A stretch of DNA of 59,757 nucleotides from Tetrahymena elliotti 4EA (Eukaryota; Ciliophora; Oligohymenophorea; Hymenostomatida; Tetrahymenidae). The DNA lies in assembly GCA_000231825.2 (NCBI GenBank), contig JH720406.1, forward strand, positions 23,600-83,356. Reading direction: 5' to 3'. A program made the position numbers and the translations under genes. Under the pieces are notes generated by a model. It ran no database searches and was not told the origin of the DNA. It saw nothing but the letters and a program-made list of their open reading frames with translations. The stretch's first letter is position 1. Every line of letters starts with the position of its first letter. This document shows, in pieces, positions 24,801 through 36,898 of this stretch.

Positions 24801-27800
24801 GTATTGTATTCTATTTCTTGTTCTTTCTTTTCTTCAATTAAAGGTTATATAACTTTTTTCTCAATAATAATTTCATCCTCAGGCTCTTTAGTCATTGGTT
24901 TTATACTTATTAAACCACCTTTTTCTTCTATTTTAGAAGGAGAAACTATACTTCCTTCAGGAGTAATTATCAATCCTTTAGTAGGGCTGTACTTTTCCAT
25001 AATTTCTCTAATAATAGGATTATCACTAATATAACTATTATTATACTATTAAGCATAATTTCCATCTAAATTTTATGTTGCCTATAATGTATTTGAATCT
25101 TAAATAGCAGAAATGTTAGTTTATCCTTCTTCCATTATTTAATTATCTGGTTTATTTTTTTTAATTTATTCTTCTTCTTCATCATCCATTTATATATCAT
25201 CATCTAATTTTTTACTATTCATCTAAACAAATAAAACATTCTATTTCTAAGAAGAATCTTAAAATCTAACTGAGCTAACTCCTAAAACGGATGAACTTGG
25301 TTGTGCATTTCTAATTAATACAATAATTTTTTTAATAAGTAAATACAAAGTTTTTTTTCTTTCATAAATTATCAAAACAATTTAGTTAGAAAGTGAAAAA
25401 ACAAAAAAGTAATTTTGATAACTCATTTTTAGAGTATTTTCTAAATAATTTGCTCCCCTTCCTTTAAATTGAAATTTTGGATTTATTTATGTTTTGAAAT
25501 CATATTATCAAAGAAGAGGGGGACTTACTGTTTAAAATTCAACAAATTAGATTAATAACATATGTATTTGAATATTAATTACTCATCTTGTGGTGTTTAG
25601 CTTTCTTCTTTTACAGTTGTTTAGGCCTATTGAGTTTTATTTTTCTTTTATTCGTAATGCTTTTATAACTCAACTTGCTCTAAATAGCTTTAACGTTGAT
25701 TCATACGATCTGCAGCTTACTATCTTTCATATTCTCTATAGATAGCCATGTCTTCTTCTCCACCTGCAGATTCAGCTGGAACTTGGCCATTTATATACTT
25801 ATTGAAATTACCTAGATCTTTGCATCCTCTTTCTTTATGATTATCAAGAGTTTTTTCCATAAAATTAACCCACTCTTGATTATGCCAGTCAAGCATATCA
25901 TTATTTTGTCTATTTTGAATTGATTTTGAGTAAAATTTTTCTATTTCATCTGCAATTTTGATTATGTATCCAAGATTACCTTTAGTAGTGCAACGATCAG
26001 GATATTTTGTTTTATCAAAATAAAAGAAGGTGTCTCCAACATATTCAATCATTTGTTGGGGGAAATTTTAATCTACTAAAAGATGCTTTAAATAGGCTCT
26101 AATTTTGCTTTTGTCACAGTTTTAGATAATAAATGATAAAATGTTTAGAACTATTTGATGCAAAATATTATGCCATTCAAATTTAAAAAATAAATCCAGT
26201 ATATGTTGTAGAATCTTAGAATTGACTAGACCCTCCTGTACACTGGGGAATTAAATTCTAATAACTTAATTCATAATCTCTATAATTTTTAATCTGTGTA
26301 TTCCCAAAGAAGCCTTTTAATTACCACCAGCAGCTAAATTGTCTTTACCAGCAAGAATATCTGCTAATGCATCAAAACTACTACTTAAAGTCTTTAAGAA
26401 AGCCATATTTTCATATTGCTATAACATAATCATGTAATATTCAGATCCTTCAGGATAACCACTAATAAACGAGTTAGCATTAAAAGCATAATATTAAGCG
26501 AGTGCTTGAATAATTTAACAAGCTCCAGTCTTAGCTCCATCACTTCCCGAAATCATGAATTTAAAAATTTTCTCTACAGACTCTTCACTGCATAAATATT
26601 CAAGCATTTCTTTACCATCTTGGATCAAGTAATACTTAGATATTATTTCTGTAAATATTAAAGCTAAATTTTAAATTTCTTCTGATGAATACTCTCCAAA
26701 TTTATCTATAAACTCTCCTATTGCTTTTACTTTAATGTCAGTAAAATCCTTTAAAAATTCCTAAGTCTAAGAGCTAAATTTATTGCTTTCTAATATCAAC
26801 AAAGTCTATACAACAGAAGCTTTTTATAAAAATATTACAAATTAATTAAATTGCAATTTGGATGATTTTTTGTTAGAAAATCTATGGGGAATGAAATAAA
26901 TTGTAGAGAGTGTTGAATAAAAAGTTACAAATATTTGAAACTAAATTAATTTCGTTTTCGTTTTTTAAATTAATAAAAAAGTAGGAGATATGGAAGTATC
27001 TTAAGAATGAATAAATTAAATGCTTAAATTATTTTGGGTTTGGCTGTCTGTATGGAGAATAAAGAAAGAAAGATAAAATTTTTCAGTTTTAATGACAATT
27101 AAAAAGAAATTGATTAATTAGGAGAGAGAGAAAATTCAAAATATTATTAAAAATTCAAAAATAAACTCTTTTTAAGATTTAATTTATTGCATATTCAAAT
27201 TATTTAGCACTAATTAATTTCAAATAATTTCCAATTAATTTTGCAATCAATTAAACAAAAAAATGAATGAAAAATCACTCAGTCATTTCTCTTTTCTTTG
27301 TTTCTTTTAATTTAAGCTAAGATACTATCTAAAAATTTAATCTATTCTTTTTATTTTGCATTTTTAATCTCTATCTTTTATGAAATATTTTCAAACGAAA
27401 ACTTCCAAACTAGTTTATTTATTAGTTTTTGTTTATTTTATTTAACTTTTTACCTATGGATTAATTGTTGATATGTCTGAAGAGACCGTCCAACACTCCT
27501 TGGGAAGTCAAAATGTACTCAATCATTTCTTAAGGTTTCATTTATATCAAGCTTAGGACTACCTTTGACCAATAACCTGCTAATACCTCATTTATGCAAG
27601 TAAGAGGTTCTAAAAACTAAAAGAGCTTGTTCATAACTGGCCAGCTAAAAACCTTTTACTTTTTTGAAGATTTCTTTACAGCATCTTCCTTTTCATCTAT
27701 TTTATTAGTTAAAAAATATCGCTATTGAATATATTATGGTGATTGCTAGATAGCATGATTTGTTCAATTAAAAAAGACAGATATTTTGCTTAAACTACAG

Positions 27801-28476
27801 CATTTCGCTCTGATTTTTTTAAACTTTTAAATTTTTTGTTAAAATTCCTTAATGAGTAAGTAAGCAGATTATTTTGTAACACTAAAATGTTTCGCTTTTA
27901 TCAATTCAATGAGGGGTTTTGTTAGTTCAAATATTAATTTAATCATTTACCTTAGTTTTCTGATTCAATTTATGTGGCTGATGCTATTTTTTACTAATCT
28001 ATTTCATTTTCTTTTTCCTATGCATCTGCTTGAGAAATTTCACTACGTGAAGTATCTCCATCACAACAATCATCATCCTAATCACCAGAATTGGGTTTAA
28101 CACTTTGACAGTTTGCTTTATTTTTTGTCCTAATTTGACTAGAACTGGCATCTTTTGATTCTAAAAAGAATTATGTCATTATGCAGGCTGGTGAGCTATC
28201 AAAAATTTCAGAACTAACTGAAGGAAACTTGAAACATCTATCAACATCTGAAAGATCGCTAGATTCTACAGATACGTACTCAACTAGCTTGAGAACTAAC
28301 TTTTAATTGTCTCTAAAATAATCCAACAACTTAGGATTGCTACGTTTAAACTCACTAATAAGATCCTCCTGATTAACTAAAAGTTCATTAAGAACTTATT
28401 CTGAATTCCGATCAGGATTATTGTTCAATATTTAGTCTATCTTGTTCAGATAACTTTGTGTATAAGAAGGCCACAT
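18806..28476 (-). CDS. SAPS-domain phosphatase (PP6/Sit4-type) regulatory subunit with giant Q-rich tail, 2,854 residues, 4 exons
   Basis: Exons, in order of translation, are 28476-27951, 27696-27454, 26819-25529 and 25310-18806. All phases agree and the sum is 2,855 codons. Residues about 1-600 resemble the SAPS family, which binds PP6/Sit4-type phosphatase catalytic subunits. The family's helical N-terminus is visible (NELLVNQEDLISEFKRSNPK, KFPSVSSEIFDSS), followed by GYWSKVV, HINNQSIASVVQTLLILES, and near the end GNLGYIIKIADEIEKFYSK and EWVNFMEKTL. An acidic Asp/Glu/Ser-rich insert at about 120-190 spans the first splice junction. The rest, residues 687-2854, is one exon: low-complexity Glu/Lys/Gln (about 1120-1245), a predicted coiled coil (about 1770-1945), two SPCFGN motifs (about 2058 and 2102), then about 670 residues dominated by Gln. 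Exon 3 joins exon 4 across a consensus GTAAGT donor. If that join is wrong, the tail is a separate gene starting at ATG 25426 (2,206 residues). Confidence 0.8.
25311..25528 (-). other. Third intron of the SAPS gene, with open frames on both sides
   Basis: A 218-base intron with donor GTAAGT at 25528 and acceptor ATTAG ending at 25311. The upstream exon frame stays open into the intron until TGA at 25425-25423, which would give a 721-residue SAPS-only protein. That TGA overlaps an ATG (25426-25424, ATGA) whose frame is open through the rest of the intron into exon 4. An unspliced transcript would therefore carry two abutting complete reading frames, and a spliced one a single fusion. Splicing is favoured by the consensus donor and by an exact phase match (CA + A restoring a Gln codon). 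Confidence 0.6.
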
Positions 28477-28822
28477 TGAGATTTTTTTAATTTATTTATA
28501 TATGAATTTAATTGCTTTTCTTTTTGGCGCTTCTCTCTATCTTCAAAAACACTTGCTTTCTTTTATCTAAGTTAACTTTATTGCTTATATACTTGTTAAT
28601 ATGCTTAGATCTCTCCTTATTAGCAGAACAAACCTATCTAATTGGTGGTCTCTCTCTTAAAAAATAAAAATCTACTACTTGATTGTATTTATAATTCCTT
28701 GCTTGCCTCTTTTGTTTTATAAGGATGCAGTGTTTATATATACTTTCTTTATTCTTTTAATTGCTTTATTAATTTCTTTGTTATTTTTTTGATTTCTTTC
28801 CTTTTTATTTTAACTAATAAAA

Positions 28823-28850
28823 CAAGCAAGCAAGCAAACAAACAAACAAG
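28823..28850. repeat. CAAG/CAAA tetranucleotide microsatellite
   Basis: Three CAAG units run into three CAAA units and a final CAAG, about 350 bases upstream of the SAPS start codon. Similar AAAC tracts occur at 33121-33137 and 39657-39678. These are simple repeats without evident function. Confidence 0.85.
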
Positions 28851-31800
28851 CTATAACTTGATCAATTAAAAAAAATTTATGATATACTCAAATATCGTCT
28901 CATCAATCAATCAAAAATTTCAAGTCTCCATCTGCTAACAAATAACAAAAAATTTTAGTAAAAAGAAATACATGCTCATATCAGAATATTAGTTGGCTTG
29001 TTTATTTGCAATCAACTAATCCTACAAAAATGAGGCAATCAATCAAGCAAGTATAATTTAAAATTTAGAATTGATTATTGATGCTAAAATAAATTTTTTG
29101 ATAGATAAATCGTTTGTTTGCTTGTTTAATTAATTTAGAATTCAACTTGACTTTCTTTATTTTGCAAAAAGTGTAAACAAATTATTGATTAGAAATTTGA
29201 AGTTTTTGCTCTTTGTCTCTGTCTGAATCACATCTGTTTTCAATTATTTTTTATCTAATTAAGAAAAATTTTTATAAATAGTGAAGTACTTTCTGTTCGT
29301 ACTATAAGAATGATGTGTTTTATTATTTAATTTGTTTATCTCATAAATAAATAAAAATGCATTAATAAATAAACTTATTTCTCCATCAATTATTATTTTT
29401 ACTTCTATAATAAACCTCTAATTTTAAAGAGATACAATTATATTTATTAATTTAGTTCTATATACATTATTTTATTTTTATTATCTATTAATAAAAATGT
29501 TCTCAATCAAAATAAAGATGTAATTTTTAAATAGTTCCCATGCCTTAATTTAGAAACATATTTTTTAAATAGTGAAGCAATTCATCTAATCAAGTTAATT
29601 TCTATTGTTATTAAATTCTGAAATCTATATTACAAAATTGAGTCGAATAGAATTCATTTGATTAAATAATTTCTTTGAATTAATTGAGCCCAATACATAT
29701 CTTTCTTTTGTAGCTTGTTTTAACATAATTTCAACAAATTTAATTTTATCTTTTGATAGAAGTAGGCAAAATAATTATGATGCATCACTAAGATAAAGAA
29801 ATATTTGACAAATGTTGTATTTTCTGAAAATACAGCTAGTAATTAAGATATTACTTAGCTAATAAAGACATTCTGTTTAAAATCAGAAGAAATCAATTCT
29901 CTAGATATTACAGATTTTATTTTTAATTTTGTAAACTAATAATTATTTTCTATCTTACTTATTAACTCCCTTTGCAATTCTTTAATATCAATTATACGCT
30001 TAGTACTTAGTGAAGTACAGTAGTAGTTTAATATCTATTTTTGATGAGTTATCAATATTTTTATTTCTTATAATAAGTTAGAGTTTTCAAATATTATAAT
30101 AGATTATTCTACTTCCAACCTATAAAATAGTAATAAACTAAACAATAAAACAAAATTCAAATATCCATTTTATTTACTAAATATAATTTTTATTTCCTAA
30201 CAAATACTCTTAAAATTAGAATCAATTATATATAAAACCTAATGAAATAATTCCAAATAATTAACTACCTGAACTAAAAATTTTCAATTTTTTATTTTAT
30301 GCTAAAGCAATATCTCCTTAATTTTAATCAAAGGATTATTGGATTATCCCCTTAAATTCTATGCAACTAAAGTAAATCAGACCAGTTTTAAATAATTCTA
30401 GAAAAATATATTTTGGTGAATAATTAGATTAAACCAATCTTAATTGAATGAAAATTATATTAATTGTAAGCAATAAAAATCAGGATAAATCATACACTTC
30501 AAAAATAAGTATTACTCAAGAAATTACCTAAACAACAAGGATTAATTTAATTGTATAGAAAATTGTTTTTCTTTTCTAACTTGGAACTTGGAAAATAATT
30601 TAAACAAAGATTTGTAAAAAATAAATTAAATATTAATTAAAATTAAATTATCTTTGATTTAGGAGAAATAAAAACACGTTATTATGTATTAATTATTAGA
30701 CTTAGTGAAAAATAAATAATTTAGAAATTAGAATGCAATTAAGAAAAACCAAATTAAAAAATAAAATTTAAATAAAACATGTAATTATTCTTTTGAAAAT
30801 AAAAATTATTCATTTGAAAAGAGAAAATAATATTTTATTTATAAATTTCTAATATAAAATGAGTTTTCAATTCAAAAATCAGATCATAAATAAGCATTGA
30901 ATTTTTAATTTAAAATTCCTAAAAATTATTTTTAAATTGAAGTTTAGGGTGATTAACTCATATTAATAAATAGATTATTCAGCATTATATCTGGCTTGTT
31001 TTAATTATACTAGTAAAAATAATTTTCATGACAGTATTTGAGAAAACAAAAATAATAATTATTTGAAATGTAAAATAATTAGCTTACTAAGAAAGATAAA
31101 CAGAAAAGGATATATAATTATGAGTATCTAAAATATCTTTTATTATAAAAGAAATATCTATTTATAATTATAAATATTTTTTACAGGTAGTTAGTTATTA
31201 TCTATCTATATTATTTGATAGATTCTTTTTCATTTTGTTTAAGACATGAAGAATCATTAGCCATGAATTTCTTTAGCCTCAAAAGATTTGTGCTAGTTGA
31301 ATTGCTTTACTCCATTATTTTAGATTTTGTCAAGTAAATTTTGCAATAAAATTTCTAAGAAAAACAAATGAAAATATGAACTTTTATCTATTCAGGAGAT
31401 TCTGTCAAGTTAACAACTATTTTATTTAGAAGGACATGCTCATTTTATTTTATAACTTTAATAGGATTATTTTCTTGTTTTATTATAAATATATATATTT
31501 TAAGTGAGTTCAAATAGATATTCTTTTACAAAAAATAAGAATTTTAATGGAACAAAAAAAATTATGAGATCATTTTGTTTGATTTTATTGATGGAAGTTT
31601 ATTAGGTTTTTTTGTCTATCAAATGATAGATTTTAATGGGCTTGATGGAAAAAAGAATGAAATTTGATCAAAAAATAATAATGCTTTGAATAGTATAACT
31701 AACAACATAGCAGTAAATACATAAATTTTTGTTTTTTTAGATATTTTAATTAATAAATATAGTAAGGTATTTATATTATAGTAAAGAACTAACATTAATT

Positions 31801-32240
31801 TATTGATCTGATTCCTTCATTAATTAATTCATAAATCTAATCAAACCAAATCAAATCAATCAATTTATAATTCAATCTAATAGACTTCTATTCTTAAAAG
31901 GTTCACTTATGTTTCTCTTTATTCATTAACACATCTTTTTTATTTTTACTTAAATAATATCTTTTTCAATGCAAGATTGAGATGCATTTAATGAAGAGGA
32001 CTCATGCTAGAGGTTTAATATGGGTTATATAGGTAAAGTTAGAATACATAGAATCATTTTTCTAGCCGATAGAAATTATTATTAAACCTGCTTGTTATGT
32101 TTGCAAAAGAAAATATATGTATGTATGGTTATGTAGGCGTATTTTACTAGATTATTGATGGGTTTTTAAAAATACTACTTTTAAAGATTATTTGTTGTTT
32201 TCATGTTTTTTATAAATGGTAAAGTTCAAAATGAAAGTTT

Positions 32241-32257
32241 GAGAGAGAGAGAGAGAG
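32241..32257. repeat. GA dinucleotide tract
   Basis: About eight GA units, just past the stop codon of the minus-strand 255-residue gene and so in its presumed 3' untranslated region (CT in the transcript). Confidence 0.85.
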
Positions 32258-32273
32258 CATGAATAAACCTCTT

Positions 32274-33041
32274 TCACTTGGAAAAAGAGCATAAATTATT
32301 GAAGCATGTTTTTGTATTTTCGTTTTACTTTTTTTAAGGTCTTACAACACTAGATTTTTGAGGCTTAGAATTGCTTTCTTGTATCTGTGTTTTTTTGTTT
32401 TCATCTTAATCTTTTGTAGAGTCTACGTTTACTTTAGCTGGAGGTGGCATGTATTCTTCTTCTCCTTCTTCAAGCTAAATTTAGTAATTCTCCCATTCTT
32501 TACCGCTCTCCAACCACAACTTATTGGGGTCTTTTGTGTCCAAAGAAAACATGTCTTCTTATGTATCCTAGAGAAGATTATCTCTATCAAGAGCAGGTAA
32601 ATCTTACTTTGGCTTTCCATTTTTCTTAGACATATATAGATTCCATATTTATTAGGTTGTATTTATTCTGTACTAGCTGTTTTTCTTTTCTAGGATGTCA
32701 TTAAATTCTCTAATAGCCAAACTAATGACATCATCTATAGTAAATTATTTTGGAGGTAACTCTTATGTCATTTTGAGCATCTCCACCTTTCCGTCAAAAG
32801 TAAATTCAGTATTTAAGTAGATCTGCACTTTCATTGTCTTCTCTTCCTAAGAGTTGGATACACAGTCGGTGTAGCGAGAGCTTCTATTAAATAAATAAGG
32901 AGGTACAATACCCCCACTTTCAATTTTAAATTGATTGGAGTTACCATTTGTAGGAAAATCAATCAACTTCTCGTTATGACTTCTATTACCGCTATCGCTA
33001 TTTTAATCTTCGTAACTCATTCCACCTTAATTTTTATCCAT
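32274..33041 (-). CDS. Uncharacterised protein, 255 residues
   Basis: One intronless frame, ATG 33041 to TGA 32274-32276, exactly 256 codons. The N-terminal ~65 residues are Ser/Asn/Gly-rich and look disordered. Residues about 70-165 form a compact, mixed-composition core (KVQIYLNTEFTFDG…FTIDDVISLAIREFNDIL…). Its alternating strand and helix pattern could be a ubiquitin-like β-grasp fold, but this is only an impression. An acidic segment (QLEEGEEEYMPPP) and a Lys/Gln/Ser-rich tail follow, ending in CFNNLCSFSK. I see no signal peptide, membrane segment or named motif. Codon use is coding-like throughout, so the gene is probably real though the product is unrecognised. Confidence 0.8.
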
Positions 33042-34513
33042 GTTTCAGACTAACTTTTGATTTATTTTACAATTATTTGAAATAAGACAGACAAATACAC
33101 TGAGTGATAAACAGACTTATAAACAAACAAACAAACAGGTGTATATTCTTCTCTCTTCTTTCTAAATATTTTTATATTTTTTTTTTGATTTTTCTAAATT
33201 CTGCTTTTATTTGATTATTTATTTATTAATTTAAGGAAAACTATTGAATGGTCAAACTAAATCAAACAATTAGACTTGCCCTCCCTTTTTACTATTGGTT
33301 TAATATACTTTTCCTATTTTTATAATTTATTACTTTCCTTATTTCCTACTACTATCAATCAATCTTCTGCCAAATTTCATTCATTCACTCACTCATTCCT
33401 TCATCCAATCATTAATTTATTTATTTATTTACTAATACCACATTTCCCCCCATCTTAAAAAAACTTTTTGGTATATGTCTTTATATTTTTATTTCAAAAG
33501 TGCATTTAGAAATGTTTAAAAAAGCTTTTAAAGCTTTACTTCATTAATAAATTTTACAAAGTCTTTTCAAATTACAATAAGATATTCGGCATATTAAGTA
33601 TCTGTGGTCTTTTATGCTAATAAGTAAGGAAATTAATAAATGCATATATCAACCATTTAATTATTAATTGCAGGAACTAATTCGCAATTTAATAATCTAA
33701 TTACTAAAAATGATTACAGCTTTGCTTGTCTTAGAACTAAAAAATTAAATTAAAAATAAATATTTTTATCAAGTTCAAATAAATAGTTAATTAATCACTT
33801 AAAATAAAGTTTAAAATTTATTTGTAGTTGATTTTAATATGTTTTTTATTTTTAAAAAATTCTCATTGTTAGTTGTGATTAAATTTTTATAATTTTTTTA
33901 CTACTCAAAATGTATTCTAAATTTATGCGATAAGATAAAATCTATTGAAAATAATAATCGTTCATTATCTCTTAAAATTCATTAATAATACAACAAAATA
34001 TCAAAGTAATTAAATATTAAATTTTTCTATTTTGTACTTGAAATAAATATGTAGCAATATTTTAAAGATATATATCAAAGATAGATTTAAAATTTTTAAT
34101 AAATGGAAATAAAATAATATTAAAAATACTCCATGCTGTTAAAGATAGACCGATTTTAAATTCAAATTCATTAAATAATAATATTTATTTAAATATTAGT
34201 TTATATTATCTTTGTAAATTTCTAATAAAAATATTTTGTTATTAAAATTTTACAATTAAAAATGAGTGATTAACATTTTTAAGAGAAATAATTTTAGATT
34301 TTTTGAACGTTTTTGTTAATTTTTATATTTTTAACAAGTTTTATACAGATTAAATGAATGAATGCATATATATAATAGCTTGATATATACATTGATTGAA
34401 ATTTTGAGTGCTAAAGAAGGAAAATCTAAACGAAATATGGTTATATAACATGAGATTACATTAATTTAATTGAATATGTATATTTTTAGAGTAGTATTTA
34501 TGTATGTGGGTTC
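33042..34513. other. Intergenic spacer
   Basis: AT-rich, with an AAAC microsatellite at 33121-33137 immediately upstream of the 255-residue gene and a pyrimidine-rich patch at about 33276-33460. A frame open on the plus strand in that patch (ATG 33276) translates to low-complexity F/L/S/T and I do not call it a gene. Confidence 0.55.
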
Positions 34514-34903
34514 TCATTCCTTTTGGACTCCCAAGACTGAGAAGCAGAGTCTGGTGAAAGTAGCGGCATCAACTTTTTCAGGAATATTTTATTCATCTAT
34601 TTCGTTAAATTAATATTCAGATGATGCTAATGTTTTTAAGGCATCTTTGCAAGCTTCTTTTCCAATGAAACCATCTTTCTTTAAATCAAATAAAGTAAAA
34701 ACGTTATCAATTTCTTCATCACTAAAAATGCCAGTTTTAAAACCTTATTCCTTCTTTAACTTAAGTTGTTGAATTATGAAACCTTCAATATCTTCTGGCT
34801 ACTTAAAACAAATTGCAGTGCAAATATCTTCAAATAGTTCATTAATTCTATGCTTTCTTAAGTACTCATCAGCTTTTTCCTTTAAGTGGTTAACCTAGCT
34901 CAT
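34514..34903 (-). CDS. EFCAB10-like RIIa/EF-hand protein, 129 residues
   Basis: A single-exon frame of 130 codons. Residues about 10-47 match the RIIa docking fold of EFCAB10-type proteins (EYLRKHRINELFEDI, then QPEDIEGFIIQQL); in other RIIa proteins this fold dimerises and binds amphipathic anchoring helices. One EF-hand unit follows (DEEIDNVFTLFD, then DGFIGKEACKDALKTL, residues about 62-93). Its loop, DLKKDGFIGKEA, has Lys at position 3 and Ala at position 12 where calcium-binding loops have acidic residues, so tight Ca2+ binding is doubtful. Size and layout fit human EFCAB10 (about 130 residues), a protein associated with motile cilia. Family assignment rests on motif recognition only. 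Confidence 0.82.
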
Positions 34904-36898
34904 CTATTGTTCTTAATTTTTATTATAAAATCTAAATTGGATCTATCTATGGAGTTGTTTATTGTTGATTCTAAATTTGAAAAAGTATCAAGTGAATAAA
35001 TTATTTTCAAATATTGGCTTTGAATAAATTAATTAATTAACAAATAAGTAAATAAATAAATAAATATATTCCTTTTCACATTCTTAATGTCCCTATATGT
35101 TTCTTTATTTGCAGTTTCCTTTTTTACTTATTTCTTTATGAAATTATTTAGAGCATTATCAAAAGAACATATACGAATAAACAAATATATTATTTTTATC
35201 AAATGACATTTTAATTATTGATAACTACAAATTACTTTTTAAAAAATAAATTTATTTTTTTTTATTGTTTTATTTCTTTAAATATTTTCTTTCAAGCTAA
35301 ATATTTATATAATTATTTTTTTAGCTTTCAATACCCTCCTAGTAAACTGTTATTTGAGTTTAATTTGACATGAAAAAATCAAAATTTGTTTTCAGTTCAA
35401 AATTTTTTAAATTTGAAAATTATTTTAAAATATAAAATATTATTAATTTCATGAATAAATAATTAAATAGATTTTATTTCAATAAATAAATTTTAATAAT
35501 TTAAATTCATGGTTTTGTCACAAATGAATAATATTTAAAAAGAAAAATAATTAAATAAATTTATAAACAAATAGAAAATTAATAATCTAATTTGGTGTGT
35601 ATTAATGATAATAAATACAACAAGATAAATCATTAAAAAAATTTTAATGTTATTTAATGATCGATCAGATATGCGATAGATAATTTAAGAATTTTGAATA
35701 TAAAAATTAGAAGATTTGTTTGCTTGTTTGATTAATTTAATTTACATAACTTTTAATAAAATTGTAAGATTAATTGCATGATCAAAAAAATATTATTTAT
35801 TTTAAGAATTTATCTTTGTTTGCAAATTAACAAATATTATAAAATTTTTTTTTATCAGAAAAAATACTTCGCCTTTTTTATTGTTGAAAATCTATTAAAA
35901 GCTTATTTTTGTGAATTATTTTTTTCTGCCTTTCTTGGATTACTTGTATTGAGGATGAAAATTTTTGAATGTGAGAATTATAAATATGTACGATGGTGAT
36001 TTAAAAGTAACTATCTTTATAGTAATACGCTTAGTTTGTTTGGCAGATCTATAAAAAGTGCTTAAGTCTATTAGTAAAAGAGAAGAAAAATGATTAATAT
36101 GAGAAAATAAAAAATATAAATTAGTTTCTCCTATAGTTAATAAAATAAAGTTGTTTTGATTAAGAATTTATTAGATTCATATTATTGTTTGTTTGTTTAT
36201 TATCAGTCGTTCACTTATTTCTCTTTTCTTCAAAATAGATAAAGGAAAATCAATCTTAAATCTATAGGTGTATTTTTTGATAACCTCAAACTTCTTGATT
36301 ACTTTCAATTAATAATTATTAGGCTCAGATTCTTATCTCAAGCTAAAGGGATATAGGGAGATTTCTAGAAGTACATGTAACTATGTTATACAGTAGAAGT
36401 AGAATGAAAGTATTTTGAGTTCTACCTGCTATTTATTGTAATAAATATATTAATGAATGAATGGATGAAAGAATAAAGAAAGAAAGATCAAGAGATTGAG
36501 TAAGAACTTATATATTTTTTTACTCTAACTTGTAAAGGATTACAAAGACATATATAGGAGAAAATAATAAACAAAGATACAATTTTATAAAGAAAATGAT
36601 AGCGTTTTAAAATAAGTTAGGTTGATGGATTGGTTATTATAGTATAAAATAAATTAATTTAAACTATTCGTTTTATGTTGATGTTTATTTTTATATTTGT
36701 TTAGAATTTATTACTGATTCGCAAGTTAATTTTAAGGTATTTTGGTAGGGATGATCATCATAAGTATTTATATATATTTCTAGGTATTGAAGTTAGTAGG
36801 TAATAGTAGTTAATTGGCTTTAGAACAAGATTATATTTATTAGGATTTATATACTGTAAAAGAGGCAAAAAGACTTAGTTTATTTATTATTAAGTTGT
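34904..36898. other. AT-rich intergenic DNA
   Basis: No convincing gene. A 73-residue plus-strand frame at 35778-35999 is made almost wholly of F, I, L, K and Y and looks accidental. The rest is plain spacer with TTTGTTTGTTTG-like words near 36190. Confidence 0.55.

Larger units (their letters stand above)
28477..32273. other. AT-rich intergenic DNA with a CAAG/CAAA microsatellite
   Basis: Contains the putative promoter of the SAPS gene (right after 28476) and a tetranucleotide tract of CAAG then CAAA units at 28823-28850. From about 29.3 to 31.9 kb the sequence is plain AT-rich spacer. A less AT-rich patch at about 31975-32100 has no open frame or RNA motif I recognise. A GA dinucleotide tract lies at 32241-32257, just beyond the stop codon of the next gene. 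Confidence 0.55.

Noticed and set aside
24638..25034. Plus-strand hydrophobic frames resembling membrane proteins
   Set aside because: They are the reverse of Gln/Glu/Lys codons in the SAPS gene's tail; TTT, TCT and ATT runs opposite AAA, GAA and AAT look like membrane segments.
32358..32629. Overlapping short frames on both strands
   Set aside because: Explained by the in-phase 255-residue minus-strand gene read in other frames.
35778..35999. 73-residue plus-strand frame
   Set aside because: Composition is almost entirely F, I, L, K and Y as expected from random AT-rich DNA; no neighbours or motifs support it.
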